In this document: positions 19,129 through 27,842 of the stretch, piece by piece
How the letters are laid out: each line of letters begins with the position of its first letter
Numbering within the stretch: the stretch's first letter is position 1
Source: Saccharothrix obliqua
GTDB taxonomy: Bacteria; Actinomycetota; Actinomycetes; Mycobacteriales; Pseudonocardiaceae
Assembly (NCBI RefSeq): GCF_019375475.1
Contig: NZ_JAHXGQ010000003.1
Coordinates: forward strand, 186,001 to 250,000
Reading direction: 5' to 3'
Length of the DNA: 64,000 nucleotides
Notes under the pieces: generated by a model
What the model saw: the letters and a program-made list of their open reading frames with translations, nothing else
Told to the model about the DNA's origin: nothing
The model's database searches: none
Program-made: the position numbers and the translations under genes

Positions 19129-20043
19129 TTACAGCTCCAGGGCCCAGGTCTCCTCGACCACGTCCCGCCCCCACTTGCGCACCGGGCGCGCGTCGACCGG
19201 CGTGAAACCGACCCGCCGATAGATCCCCCGCGCGACCTCAACCTCCGACACGGTCTCCAACACCACCCGCCGGTACCCCGTCCGCCGAGCGAACCGCACG
19301 CACTCCTCCACCAACCGCTTCCCGATACCGAGCCCACGCGCCTCCGGCTCCACCAACAGCAACCGCAACTGCGCCACCTCGGCATCCCGGCGCACGCAGA
19401 ACACCGACCCCACGGCCTCCCCGTCCACCTCGGCTATCCACCCCGCCGACCCCTCCGAACCGCCCGCGTACTCGGCGACCACCTGCGCGACCAGAGCCTC
19501 GAAGGTCACGTCGTACCCGTACTCCAACGCATACCGAACCCCGTGCCGCTGCACGACCCACCCCAGGTCCCCGGGCTGCAACGGGCGCAGGAGGTAGCTA
19601 CGGGGCCTCTCGCCGAGGATGCGCTGAATCTTGCGCATAGCACCCACAAGCTCCGCGTGGTCGGACGAAGGCACGCGCTCCAGCAACGCACCGATCTCGG
19701 CATCGGACCGGGCGTTCAGATCACCCATCACCGCGCGCCCGCGCTCCGTCAGCGCGACAACGTGCCGACGAGCATCCACGGGGGAGGGGCTGCGCGTGAC
19801 CAACCCGTCCCGCTCGAACCGCCCCAGTATCCGGCTGAGGTACCCGGCGTCGAGACCGAGCGCGCCTTTCACGTCCTCCACCCCCGCGGCCAGCTCGAAC
19901 AGCACCCGCACCTCGGTCAACGAGTACGGCGAGCTGAGGTACGCGCTGTCCAACACCCCGATCACGCCGGTGTAGAAGCGGTTGAACGCGCGGACGGCGA
20001 CAGTTGACTCCTCCAACGAAACCATTGACGGAGTCAACCACAT
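19129..20043 (-). CDS. MarR-GNAT fusion regulator/acetyltransferase
   Basis: A 304-residue two-domain protein: a MarR winged helix (about residues 10-150, with VRAFNRFYTGVIGVL and LDAGYLSRILGRFERDGLVTRSPSPVDARRH as the recognition helix and wing) fused to a GNAT acetyltransferase (about 155-304, with acetyl-CoA loop VEPEARGLGIGKRLVEECV and a GFTPVDARPVRKWG end). Such fusions are common in actinobacteria. The ATG overlaps the stop of the upstream lipid kinase gene (TGATG). A second ATG six codons downstream, right after a palindrome, is an alternative start. The acetylated substrate is unknown. Confidence 0.92.
   Translation of the reverse strand: MWLTPSMVSLEESTVAVRAFNRFYTGVIGVLDSAYLSSPYSLTEVRVLFELAAGVEDVKGALGLDAGYLSRILGRFERDGLVTRSPSPVDARRHVVALTERGRAVMGDLNARSDAEIGALLERVPSSDHAELVGAMRKIQRILGERPRSYLLRPLQPGDLGWVVQRHGVRYALEYGYDVTFEALVAQVVAEYAGGSEGSAGWIAEVDGEAVGSVFCVRRDAEVAQLRLLLVEPEARGLGIGKRLVEECVRFARRTGYRRVVLETVSEVEVARGIYRRVGFTPVDARPVRKWGRDVVEETWALEL
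20025..20037. promoter_or_regulatory. Palindrome at the MarR-GNAT start
   Basis: TTGAC-GGA-GTCAA, a perfect 5-bp inverted repeat with a 3-bp spacer, overlaps the N-terminal coding region or the region directly upstream of the alternative start of the MarR-GNAT gene. It is a candidate autoregulatory operator, typical of MarR proteins. Confidence 0.35.
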
Positions 20044-21467
20044 CAAGGTCGGTAGATGTCCAGCGCCGCCGATCGGGCGCGGAACTCGAACGTGGAGCCG
20101 GTGGGGCCGACCTCACCGTCCGTGGCGATGGCGACCGCGCCGTCGAGCACCCGCACGTCCAACCGGCTCGTCTCCAGGTGCCGGTACGTGCGGCTCCGGT
20201 TCAACGAGCCCAGCAGCGCACCCACGAAGAACCGCGTCCGCGAGAACCGGGTGTCCGCGCGGATGTACCGGACGTCCATCAGCCCGCGGTCCAGGGCGGG
20301 GCGCATGGTGGGTGCGAAGCCCTTCGGCCGGTACGGCCCGTTGCCGACGAACAACACCCACACCAGGTGCGGCTCGCCGTTCAGCTCCACCCGCATCGGC
20401 CGGGACGTGCGCAGCACCCTGGCCAGCGCGATCGCCGCCGCCGGCCACTTGCCCCAGCGCGCCTGGAGCTTCTCGCGCAACCGGACCATGTCCGGATAAC
20501 CCCCGAGGGACGCCGTGTTCACGAACCACCGCGGCCCCTCGCCGTCCACGTCCACCGTCGACAGGTCGACCCGCGCGCCCTCACCGCCGGCAACCGCCTT
20601 GGCCGCGTCCGCCAACCCGTTCAGGCCGACGTCGCGGGCGAAGTGGTTGAGCGTCCCCGCCGGCACCAGCACCATCGGCAACCCGTGCTCGGCCGCCACC
20701 GCCGCCACGGCGGCCACGCTGCCGTCACCGCCCGCCACGCCCAACGCGCGCGGGTTGTGGTCGGCGATCACGCCGTCCAGGTCGTCGATCGCCACCAACC
20801 GCGCCTTCGGCCACTCCTTCGCGATCTCCTCCGACGGGTCGCCGCCCACGCCCGAGTTGGCGTTCACGACCACCACCAGGCCCTCGCCGTCGGGCAACGC
20901 GGGCAAGTCGGCGCGGTCACGCGCGGACGCCGCGTCCTCCCGCCCGATCGGCCACCAGCGCCTGGTCAGCAGCCCCGCACCGACCCCGATCAGGGCCCCC
21001 GCGGCGACGTCGGACGGCCAGTGCACGCCCGTGTGCACGCGTGAGTACGCCACCGCAGCCGCGACCGGCGCGACCGCCAGCCCCAGCGCGGGCGACTCCA
21101 TGGCGACGGCCGTGGTGAACGCCGCCGCCGACGCCGCGTGCCCGGACGGGAACGACGACGACGTGGGCCGCCTGGTCAGCCGACGCGGCACGGGCAGCAG
21201 CTCGGCGGCCGGCCGGCGGCGCGGGAACAGGCGCTTCGCCACCAGGCTCGCGCTGAAGCTGGCGCCCGCGATCGCGGCCACGCCACGCAGCCCGGACCGG
21301 CGCGGTCCGCCCTTGCGCAACGCCAGCACCGCGGCCGCGCTCAGCCACAGCGCGCTGTGGTTCGCGGCCTTCGAGAGGCTCTTCATCCCCTGGTCGACCG
21401 GCGTTGCCGGCAACTGCCCGCAACGCCGCATGAGGGCCTGGTCCAGGCGGTTCACTCGTCGCAGCAC
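20043..21467 (-). CDS. PAP2 phosphatase-diacylglycerol kinase fusion
   Basis: A 474-residue fusion. The N-terminal half is a membrane PAP2 phosphatase with the three signature parts KRLFPRRRP, SFPSGHAAS and YSRVHTGVHWPSD. The C-terminal half (about residue 205 on) is a diacylglycerol/sphingosine kinase-type catalytic domain with VVNANSGVGG, GVAGGDGSVAA and PAGTLNHFA. It would act on membrane lipids, phosphorylating a lipid alcohol and hydrolysing a lipid phosphate. It shares one nucleotide with the MarR-GNAT gene and is divergent from pafA. Relatives with this domain order occur in many actinomycetes; the physiological lipid is not known. Confidence 0.93.
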   Translation of the reverse strand: MLRRVNRLDQALMRRCGQLPATPVDQGMKSLSKAANHSALWLSAAAVLALRKGGPRRSGLRGVAAIAGASFSASLVAKRLFPRRRPAAELLPVPRRLTRRPTSSSFPSGHAASAAAFTTAVAMESPALGLAVAPVAAAVAYSRVHTGVHWPSDVAAGALIGVGAGLLTRRWWPIGREDAASARDRADLPALPDGEGLVVVVNANSGVGGDPSEEIAKEWPKARLVAIDDLDGVIADHNPRALGVAGGDGSVAAVAAVAAEHGLPMVLVPAGTLNHFARDVGLNGLADAAKAVAGGEGARVDLSTVDVDGEGPRWFVNTASLGGYPDMVRLREKLQARWGKWPAAAIALARVLRTSRPMRVELNGEPHLVWVLFVGNGPYRPKGFAPTMRPALDRGLMDVRYIRADTRFSRTRFFVGALLGSLNRSRTYRHLETSRLDVRVLDGAVAIATDGEVGPTGSTFEFRARSAALDIYRP

Positions 21468-21535
21468 ACGAGAACGTTATCCGCGAAAACCGCGCGCCGC
21501 CCGATTGGATCACTGAGGAAACCACCGGATGCGCC

Positions 21536-21548
21536 TACTGTTGAGGGA
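21536..21548 (+). promoter_or_regulatory. -10 element of a leaderless pafA
   Basis: TACTGT ends 7 nt before the pafA ATG, placing the transcript start at the start codon. GAGGG touches the ATG and is too close to serve as a ribosome site. No PafBC-type upstream element is present at the required distance. Confidence 0.45.
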
Positions 21549-22906
21549 TGCAGCGGCGGATCTTCGGCATTGAGACTGAGTTCGGGGTGACCTGCACCTT
21601 CCACGGGCAGCGCAGGCTGTCCCCGGATGAGGTCGCGCGGTATCTGTTCCGCCGGGTCGTCTCGTGGGGCCGTTCGTCGAACGTGTTCCTGCGCAACGGT
21701 TCTCGGCTCTACCTGGACGTGGGGTCGCACCCCGAGTACGCGACCGCGGAGTGCGACGACCTCGCCCAGCTGGTGACGCACGACAAAGCGGGCGAGCGGA
21801 TCCTGGAAGACCTCCTGGTCGACGCCGAGCGCAGGCTCGCCGACGAGGGCATCGGCGGCGACATCTTCCTGTTCAAGAACAACACCGACTCGGCGGGCAA
21901 CTCGTACGGCTGCCACGAGAACTACCTGGTGGCACGGGCGGGTGAGTTCTCGCGCATCGCGGACGTGCTGCTGCCGTTCCTGGTGACGCGGCAGCTCATC
22001 TGCGGCGCGGGCAAGGTGCTCCAGACGCCCCGCGGCGCGGTCTACTGCCTGTCGCAGCGCGCCGAGCACATCTGGGAGGGCGTGTCGAGCGCCACCACCC
22101 GGTCGCGGCCGATCATCAACACCCGGGACGAGCCCCATGCGGACGCCGAGCGGTACCGCAGACTGCACGTGATCGTCGGCGACTCGAACATGTCCGAGGT
22201 GACGACGCTGCTCAAGGTGGGCAGCGCCAACCTGGTCCTGGAGATGATCGAGCAGGGCGTCCAGTTCCGGGACTTCAGCCTGGACAACCCGATCCGGGCG
22301 ATCCGGGAGATCAGCCACGACCTGACGGGTCGGCGCACCGTGCGGCTGGCGGGCGGCAAGGAGGCGTCGGCGCTGGACATCCAGCGCGAGTATTACGAGC
22401 GGGCCGTCGAGCACGTGGCGAAGCGCGCGCCGGACCCGATGGCGGAGCGGGTGCTCGAACTGTGGGGCCGGACGCTGGACGCGGTGGCCTCGGAGGACCT
22501 GTCCAAGATCGACCGCGAGATCGACTGGGCCATCAAGTACCGGCTGATGGAGCGTTACCAGGCCAAGCACGACATGGACCTGTCGAACCCGCGGATCGCC
22601 CAGCTCGACCTCGCCTACCACGACATCCGGCGTGGTCGGGGCATCTTCGACCTGCTCCAGCGCAAGGGCCAGGTGGACCGGGTGACCGACGACGGCGAGA
22701 TCGAGGCCGCCAAGGACACCCCGCCGCAGACCACGCGGGCCAAGCTGCGCGGTGACTTCATCGCCGCCGCGCAGGCCGCGGGCCGCGACTTCACGGTGGA
22801 CTGGGTGCACCTGAAGCTGAACGACCAGGCACAGCGGACCGTGCTGTGCAAGGACCCGTTCCGGGCGGTGGACGAGCGGGTGGAGCGGCTGATCTCCTCG
22901 CTCTAG
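21548..22906 (+). CDS. pafA: Pup-protein ligase PafA
   Basis: The ATP-dependent ligase joining the C-terminal Glu of Pup to substrate lysines. The 452-residue length and the opening [20 protein letters not shown], with Glu residues that bind magnesium, are characteristic. Other diagnostic segments are [46 protein letters not shown] and [28 protein letters not shown]. It is homologous to Dop but lacks the extra loop of Dop. It lies apart from the pup-prcBA operon, separated by the minus-strand MarR-GNAT and PAP2-kinase genes, as in the separated arrangement of mycobacteria. Confidence 0.97.
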   Translation: MQRRIFGIETEFGVTCTFHGQRRLSPDEVARYLFRRVVSWGRSSNVFLRNGSRLYLDVGSHPEYATAECDDLAQLVTHDKAGERILEDLLVDAERRLADEGIGGDIFLFKNNTDSAGNSYGCHENYLVARAGEFSRIADVLLPFLVTRQLICGAGKVLQTPRGAVYCLSQRAEHIWEGVSSATTRSRPIINTRDEPHADAERYRRLHVIVGDSNMSEVTTLLKVGSANLVLEMIEQGVQFRDFSLDNPIRAIREISHDLTGRRTVRLAGGKEASALDIQREYYERAVEHVAKRAPDPMAERVLELWGRTLDAVASEDLSKIDREIDWAIKYRLMERYQAKHDMDLSNPRIAQLDLAYHDIRRGRGIFDLLQRKGQVDRVTDDGEIEAAKDTPPQTTRAKLRGDFIAAAQAAGRDFTVDWVHLKLNDQAQRTVLCKDPFRAVDERVERLISSL

Positions 22907-22931
22907 TCCGTCCAGCCCTGGCGGCGCGGAG

Positions 22932-22965
22932 GGCTCTTCAGGAGGCTCACACCTCATGAAGAGCC
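22932..22965 (+). promoter_or_regulatory. Hairpin across the start of the next gene
   Basis: GGCTCTTCA (22932-22940) pairs perfectly with TGAAGAGCC (22957-22965). The right arm contains most of the ATG of the secreted beta-propeller gene, while its GGAGG ribosome site lies in the loop. It could serve as pafA terminator or restrain translation of the following gene. Confidence 0.45.
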
Positions 22966-23993
22966 TTCTCCTCGTCGCCGTGGTGGCCGCCTCCCTGCTG
23001 GTCGCTTCGCCCGCCGTGGGGGCGCACGACCTCACGTGGCAGCTCCGGCCCACCAACACCGACGCACGGCTGCGTGGGCTGTCGGCGGTCAACTCGCGCG
23101 TCGCGTGGGTCAGCGGCAGCAAGGGCACCGTGCTGCGCACCACCGACGGCGGTCGGTCGTGGGTCTCCGTGTCGCCACCGGACACCGCCGACCTGGACTT
23201 CCGGGACATCGAGGCGTTCGACGCCCGTACGGCCGTGGTGCTGTCCATCGGGCCGGGTGGCAGCTCACGCGTGTACCGCACCGCCGACGGCGGCCACACC
23301 TGGGGGGAGACGTTCCGCAACGCCGACCCCGACGCGTTCTACGACTGCGTGGCGTTCTTCGACCGGTTCCGGGGGCTTGCGGTGAGCGACCCGGTGCACG
23401 GCCGGTTCCGGGTGCTCTCGACCCGTGACGGCGGCCGGAGCTGGCGTCAGGTGCCGGAGGAGAACTTCCCGCCCGCGTTGGCGGGCGAGTTCTCGTTCGC
23501 GGCGAGCGGGCAGTGCGTGACCACGGCGGGCGCGCGGGACGCGTGGCTGGCGACCGGCGGCGGCCCGCGGGCGCGGGTGCTGCACTCCGGCGACGGCGGC
23601 CGGCACTGGTCGGCGGTGGACGCGCCGCTGCTCAGCACGGCTTCGGCGGGGGTGTTCGCCGTGGCGTTCCGGGACCCGCGCCGCGGCGTCGCGATCGGCG
23701 GCGACTTCGCGAACCCGTCCGGCGCGGTGGCCAACCTCGCGGTGAGCCGGGACGGCGGCCGGAGCTGGTCGGCCGCGCCCGCGTCGCCCGCCGGCTACCG
23801 GTCGGGCGCGGCGTGGCACGGCTCGTCGGTGGTGGCGGTGGGTCCGACCGGCAGCGACGTGAGCCGGGACGGCGGGCGGACGTGGCGGCGGTTCGACGGC
23901 GGCAGCTTCGACACCGCGGACTGCCCGGACCACGCGGACACGTGCTGGGCGGCCGGTGAGCAGGGCCGGGTCGCGGTGCTGACCAGGGCGTAG
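22956..23993 (+). CDS. Secreted beta-propeller protein with Asp-box (BNR/YCF48-like) repeats
   Basis: A 345-residue exported protein. A signal peptide (MKSLLLVAVVAASLLVASPAVGA) is followed by a propeller with six Asp-box motifs of the S/T-x-D-G-G-x-x-W type: TTDGGRSW, TADGGHTW, TRDGGRSW, SGDGGRHW, SRDGGRSW and SRDGGRTW. This repeat pattern occurs in sialidase-like and YCF48/photosystem II assembly-like propellers, but the catalytic Arg triad of sialidases is not seen, so a binding role is more likely. The start codon is inside a hairpin with the pafA 3' flank. Confidence 0.9.
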   Translation: MKSLLLVAVVAASLLVASPAVGAHDLTWQLRPTNTDARLRGLSAVNSRVAWVSGSKGTVLRTTDGGRSWVSVSPPDTADLDFRDIEAFDARTAVVLSIGPGGSSRVYRTADGGHTWGETFRNADPDAFYDCVAFFDRFRGLAVSDPVHGRFRVLSTRDGGRSWRQVPEENFPPALAGEFSFAASGQCVTTAGARDAWLATGGGPRARVLHSGDGGRHWSAVDAPLLSTASAGVFAVAFRDPRRGVAIGGDFANPSGAVANLAVSRDGGRSWSAAPASPAGYRSGAAWHGSSVVAVGPTGSDVSRDGGRTWRRFDGGSFDTADCPDHADTCWAAGEQGRVAVLTRA

Positions 23994-24075
23994 GCGTTCG
24001 TGCCTGCCCATCCCGCGCAAGCCGCGACCGGGGATCGGGACGTGCCCGGTAGGGGCCGGCCCGCCTGGTGAGGCC

Positions 24076-24087
24076 CCCTGATCAGGG
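24076..24087. promoter_or_regulatory. 12-bp palindrome upstream of pafB
   Basis: CCCTGATCAGGG is a perfect palindrome in the 247-bp gap between the secreted propeller gene and pafB, about 150 nt upstream of pafB. It is a candidate operator without an assigned regulator. Confidence 0.3.
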
Positions 24088-24108
24088 AACCGGGCGCTGG
24101 GGAGGCGG

Positions 24109-24137
24109 TCCCGGCCGAGGGGCGCCCTCGGCCGGGA
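24109..24137 (+). terminator. Hairpin terminator before pafB
   Basis: A perfect 13-bp stem (TCCCGGCCGAGGG / CCCTCGGCCGGGA) with a 3-nt loop stands 115 nt after the secreted propeller gene, separating it from the pafBC-tat transcription unit. There is no T-tract. Confidence 0.6.
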
Positions 24138-24240
24138 TGCCACGGCGTTTGCCGGGGCGGGAGCCGGCGGATGGACCACTCGCCGGCGTTCGGGCGGGGA
24201 TGGCCGTCAACCCGCCATCCGTCGGGGTTAGGGTTCTCCG

Positions 24241-25224
24241 GTGGCCATCGCACGTGCCGAACGGCTCGTCAACCTGGTGCTGTGTCTGCTCTCCACCCGG
24301 CAGTACCTGACCGCCGAGCGCATCCGCTCCATCGTCCCCGGCTATTCGGACGCCGTGACCGACGAGGCGTTCTTCCGCATGTTCGAACGCGACAAGACCG
24401 AGCTGCGCGACCTCGGCGTGCCGCTGGAGATCGGCCGCAACATGGGGGTCGAGGGGCCGGACGGCTACCGCATCGCGCGGCGCGACTACGAGCTGGGCGA
24501 CATCGACCTGGAGCCCGACGAGGCCGCCGCCGTGGCGCTGGCCGCCCGGCTGTGGGACTCGCCGCAGCTCACCGGCGCGGCGCACGGCGCGTTGATCAAG
24601 CTGCGCGCGGCGGGCGTGGACGTCGACCAGGACGTGCACGTGGCGGTCGAGCCCAAGGTCCGCACCAGCGAACCGGCCTTCCCGCCGCTGCTCGCGGCCG
24701 TGCAGGAGGGGCGCGTGGTGGAGTTCGACTACCGCCGCCCGGTGCCGGTGGAGGTGCGGCGGCGCACCGTCGAGCCGTGGGGCGTGGTGGCCTGGCGCGG
24801 GCGCTGGTACCTGGTCGGCCACGACCGCGACCGGCGCGCGCCGCGTTGCTTCCGGCTGTCCCGGATCGTCGGCGAGGTGGCGGCGCTCGGCAAACCGGGC
24901 GCGGTGGAGCGGCCGGAGTCGGTCGACCTGCTCAGCTTCGTCGCCCGCAGCCAGCCGGCCACGCAGGACGTGCCGACCGCCCGGCTGTGGGTCGCGAAGG
25001 GGCGCGCGCAGGGCGTGCGCCGACGAGCGCGGCACGTGGGCGAGCGGGAGTTCGACGGGGAGGTGGGCGACCTGCTGGAGATCGACCTGCGGTTCCCCGA
25101 CTCGGCGGCGGGCTGGATCGCCGGGTTCGGCGCGGACGTCGTGGTGCTGGAGCCGGAGCTGCTCGCCAAGACCGTGCGGGAGAAGCTGCTGGGCGCGCTG
25201 CGCGGGGCGGGGGTGCGGGCATGA
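24241..25224 (+). CDS. pafB: WYL-domain DNA-damage regulator PafB
   Basis: One half of the PafBC heterodimer that activates LexA-independent DNA-damage genes. The 327 residues comprise an N-terminal winged helix (AERLVNLVLCLLSTRQYLTAERIRS), a middle region, and a WYL domain (EFDYRRPVPVEVRRRTVEPWGVVAWRGRWYLVGHDRDR) followed by a WCX-type C-terminal domain. It overlaps pafC by 4 nt (ATGA), so the two are made together. TAGGGT ends 7 nt before the GTG and suggests a leaderless transcript. Four candidate PafBC-type promoters lie elsewhere in the window. Confidence 0.96.
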   Translation: MAIARAERLVNLVLCLLSTRQYLTAERIRSIVPGYSDAVTDEAFFRMFERDKTELRDLGVPLEIGRNMGVEGPDGYRIARRDYELGDIDLEPDEAAAVALAARLWDSPQLTGAAHGALIKLRAAGVDVDQDVHVAVEPKVRTSEPAFPPLLAAVQEGRVVEFDYRRPVPVEVRRRTVEPWGVVAWRGRWYLVGHDRDRRAPRCFRLSRIVGEVAALGKPGAVERPESVDLLSFVARSQPATQDVPTARLWVAKGRAQGVRRRARHVGEREFDGEVGDLLEIDLRFPDSAAGWIAGFGADVVVLEPELLAKTVREKLLGALRGAGVRA

Positions 25225-26201
25225 CCTCGGCCAACTCCTCGGCGGACCGCCTGCCCCGGCTGCTCGCGCTGGTCCCGTACCTCCTCGCGCGGCCCGGCAT
25301 CCCGATCGAGGAGGCCGCCGCCGACTTCGCGGTCACGCCCCGGCAGCTGCGGCGCGACCTGGAACTGCTGTGGATGTGCGGCCTGCCCGGCTACGGCCCG
25401 GGTGACCTGATCGACCTGTCGTTCGAGAGCGACACCGTCACCGTGACGTTCGACGCGGGCATGAGCCGGCCGCTGCGGCTGACCGCCGCCGAGGCCACCG
25501 CGTTGCTGGTGGCGTTGCGGGCGCTCGCCGAGACGCCGGGCGTGGTCGACACGGCGGCCGTGCGCCGGGCCGTGGCCAAGATCGAGGCCGCGGTGGGCCA
25601 GGCGCGGCCCGCCGGTGTCGCCGTGGGCCTGGCCATGCGCGAGGCGCCGGAGACCGCGCGCGTCCGGGACGCCGTCGCCGACGGCGTGCTGCGCGGGCGG
25701 GCGTTGCGCCTGCGCTACTACACGCCCTCGCGCGACGAGATCACCGACCGCGTGGTCGACCCGATGCGGATGTTGCTGGTGGAAGGCCGAAGCTATCTCG
25801 AAGCGTGGTGCCGTCTCGCCGACGGCGTTCGGCTGTTCCGGTTGGACCGGATAGACGCCGTCGACGTGCTCGACGAGGCGGCCAGCCCGCCGCCGCACGC
25901 CGAGCCCACCGACACCTCGGAGGGCCTGTTCCGCCCGGACCCGTCCCAGCGGACGGCCGTGCTGGTGCTGGAGCCCGACGCCCGGTGGGTGGCCGAGTAT
26001 TACCCGGTGGAGGGCCTGGTCGAGCTGCCGGACGGCCGTGCGCGGGTGCTGATGCGCTACGCCGACCCGGCCTGGATGGTGCGGTTGTTGCTGAACCTCG
26101 GTGGTGAGGCGCACGTCGAGCAGCCGGCCGAACTGGTCTCCGAAGTCGCCCGCCAGGCCGCCGCGGCGTTGCGCCGGGCGGATCACCTCCCGGCAACCTA
26201 G
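25221..26201 (+). CDS. pafC: WYL-domain DNA-damage regulator PafC
   Basis: The partner of PafB, 326 residues. It has an N-terminal HTH (LPRLLALVPYLLARPGIPIEEAAADFAVTPRQLRRDLELLWMCGLPGY), a central WYL domain (LRYYTPSRDEITDRVVDPMRMLLVEGRSYLEAWCRLADGVRLFRLDRI) and a C-terminal WCX domain. The conserved DLELLWMCGLPGYGPGDLIDL stretch is typical of PafC. Its ATG overlaps the pafB stop codon. The small membrane gene and tatA follow closely, so DNA-damage regulator and Tat genes form one operon as in other actinobacteria. Confidence 0.96.
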   Translation: MTSANSSADRLPRLLALVPYLLARPGIPIEEAAADFAVTPRQLRRDLELLWMCGLPGYGPGDLIDLSFESDTVTVTFDAGMSRPLRLTAAEATALLVALRALAETPGVVDTAAVRRAVAKIEAAVGQARPAGVAVGLAMREAPETARVRDAVADGVLRGRALRLRYYTPSRDEITDRVVDPMRMLLVEGRSYLEAWCRLADGVRLFRLDRIDAVDVLDEAASPPPHAEPTDTSEGLFRPDPSQRTAVLVLEPDARWVAEYYPVEGLVELPDGRARVLMRYADPAWMVRLLLNLGGEAHVEQPAELVSEVARQAAAALRRADHLPAT

Positions 26202-26219
26202 GCCCGCTACGGTGATGTC

Positions 26220-26486
26220 GTGCCGTATTTGCCGAGCCTGGTGTTGTTGCTGGTCGGGATGGTGTTTTTGATCGTCGTCCTGGTCAAGGTCAGCCGAGCC
26301 TTGCGCCGCTTCCGCGCCGCAAGCACTCTGGTAGGCGACAGGGTCGGCGACGGCGTCGGTTTGCTGCGGGCGCGGTACGCCGCGCTGGGGGTGGCCTTCG
26401 CCGAACGGCGTCCGGACCGGGCCCGCAAGGGCGAACCCCGCGTACCATCGACGGACCGGGGGATGAAGGAGGACTACCGTGGGTAA
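26220..26486 (+). CDS. Small membrane protein between pafC and tatA
   Basis: An 88-residue protein with one N-terminal helix (LPSLVLLLVGMVFLIVVLVKV) and a basic cytoplasmic tail (RALRRFRAASTLVGDRVGDGVGLLRARYAALG). It starts at a GTG 18 nt after pafC and overlaps tatA by 8 nt. Small genes of this kind are conserved at this position in related actinobacteria as far as I recall. The function is unknown; a role with the Tat translocase is possible from position only. Confidence 0.7.
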   Translation: MPYLPSLVLLLVGMVFLIVVLVKVSRALRRFRAASTLVGDRVGDGVGLLRARYAALGVAFAERRPDRARKGEPRVPSTDRGMKEDYRG

Positions 26487-26826
26487 CCTCGGAGCTACTG
26501 AGCTGATCATCATCGCTGTGGTGATCATCCTGCTCTTCGGGGCGAAGAAGCTGCCCGACATGGCGCGCTCGCTCGGTCGTTCGGCCAAGATCCTGAAGGC
26601 CGAGACCAAGGGCCTGCACGAGGACGACGACCAGTCGAAGGGCGCCGCCCAGCAGAACACGGTGGCGCAGCCCGCGCCCCAGCAGCTGCCGCCCGCCCAG
26701 CCGCCGGTCGCGCCGCAGCAGCCGCAGGTCGCCCAGCAGCCGGTCGTCCAGCAGCCGGTCGCGCAGCCCCAGGTCGCGCAGCCGATCGAGCAGACCACGC
26801 AGAACCTCGGCAACAAGCAGAACTGA
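26479..26826 (+). CDS. tatA: Sec-independent translocase subunit TatA
   Basis: The pore-forming subunit of the twin-arginine translocase, 115 residues. It has the classical short membrane helix and amphipathic hinge (LGATELIIIAVVIILLFGAKKLPDMARSLGRSAKILKAE), with the FGxKKLPD motif. An unusually long Gln/Pro/Ala/Val-rich tail follows (about residues 55-110, repeats such as QQPVVQQPVAQP), as seen in other actinobacterial TatA proteins. The start is GTG inside the end of the upstream small gene. tatC follows 35 nt later. Confidence 0.96.
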   Translation: MGNLGATELIIIAVVIILLFGAKKLPDMARSLGRSAKILKAETKGLHEDDDQSKGAAQQNTVAQPAPQQLPPAQPPVAPQQPQVAQQPVVQQPVAQPQVAQPIEQTTQNLGNKQN

Positions 26827-26861
26827 CCAGCCCGAACTAGACCAGAAGGACGGTCCACACC

Positions 26862-27842
26862 GTGGGGGCAAGTCCCGTCGGGTGGTGGTCGCAGCGCCGG
26901 GAGCGCCGCAGGCTGACGAGCCGGCGGAGCAACCCCGACGGCACGATGTCGCTGAAGGACCACCTGTACGAGCTGCGGCACCGGCTCGGCATCGCTCTCC
27001 TGGTGATCGCGGCCGCCGCGGTCTTCGGCTGGTTCTGGTGGGAGTGGCGCATCTTCGGCCTGCCCAGCCTGGGCGACGTGGTGATCGCGCCCTACTGCGG
27101 CATCCCGGTCGGCCAGCGCCTCACCCAGGGCGACGCGAGCTGCCAGTTGCTCCAGACGCAGCCCTTCGAGGTCTTCATGATCCGCCTGAAGGTCGGCGCG
27201 GGCGCGGGCATGGCGATCAGCGCCCCGCTGTGGCTGTACCAGGTGTGGCGGTTCATCGCGCCCGGCCTGTACTCGAAGGAGCGCAAGTTCGCGCTGGTCT
27301 TCGTGGGCTGCGCCTCGGTGCTGTTCATCGCCGGCGCGACGCTGGCGTTCTACGTCGTCCCCGAGGGCCTGTCGGTGCTGGTCGGGTTCGGCGACGAGAA
27401 GTTCCTCACCGCCTTCACCGCGCGTGATTACATCAGCTTCGTCATGGCGTTGCTGCTGATCTTCGGCGTGAGCTTCGAGCTGCCGCTGGTCGTGGTGATG
27501 CTCAACCAGGTGGGCGTGCTCACCTACGACAAGCTGCGCCGGTGGCGGCGGGGGATCCTGTTCGCGTTGTTCGTGTTCGCGGCCATCGCGACACCGGGCA
27601 CCGACCCGATCTCCATGATCGCGCTCGCGATCGCCCTCGCCCTGCTGTTCGAGCTGGCGATCCAGATCGCGCGCGTGCACGACCGGCGCGCGGCGCGCAA
27701 GCGCAAGGAGGAGGGCTGGGACGACCTCCCCGACGACGAGGCCGCGCCGTTCGACTACACGCCGACCTCCGTGGAACGGCCGGACGACGACTCCGTGGTG
27801 CAGAAGGAGCCGCACCGGGTGCGTTACGACGACGCCACGTGA
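26862..27842 (+). CDS. tatC: Sec-independent translocase subunit TatC
   Basis: The twin-arginine signal-peptide receptor, 326 residues with six membrane helices. The conserved MSLKDHLYELRHRL opening, the FIAPGLYSKERK loop and the ATPGTDPISM segment before the last helices are diagnostic. The N-terminus is extended by 28 basic residues relative to many TatC proteins, so the internal ATG at 26946 is an alternative start. The acidic C-terminal tail is disordered. The stop overlaps the following lipid kinase gene by 4 nt (GTGA). Confidence 0.96.
   Translation: MGASPVGWWSQRRERRRLTSRRSNPDGTMSLKDHLYELRHRLGIALLVIAAAAVFGWFWWEWRIFGLPSLGDVVIAPYCGIPVGQRLTQGDASCQLLQTQPFEVFMIRLKVGAGAGMAISAPLWLYQVWRFIAPGLYSKERKFALVFVGCASVLFIAGATLAFYVVPEGLSVLVGFGDEKFLTAFTARDYISFVMALLLIFGVSFELPLVVVMLNQVGVLTYDKLRRWRRGILFALFVFAAIATPGTDPISMIALAIALALLFELAIQIARVHDRRAARKRKEEGWDDLPDDEAAPFDYTPTSVERPDDDSVVQKEPHRVRYDDAT

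Noticed and set aside
22956..23993. Sialidase
   Set aside because: Asp-box repeats are present, but the arginine triad and nucleophilic Tyr/Glu pair of sialidases are not seen.
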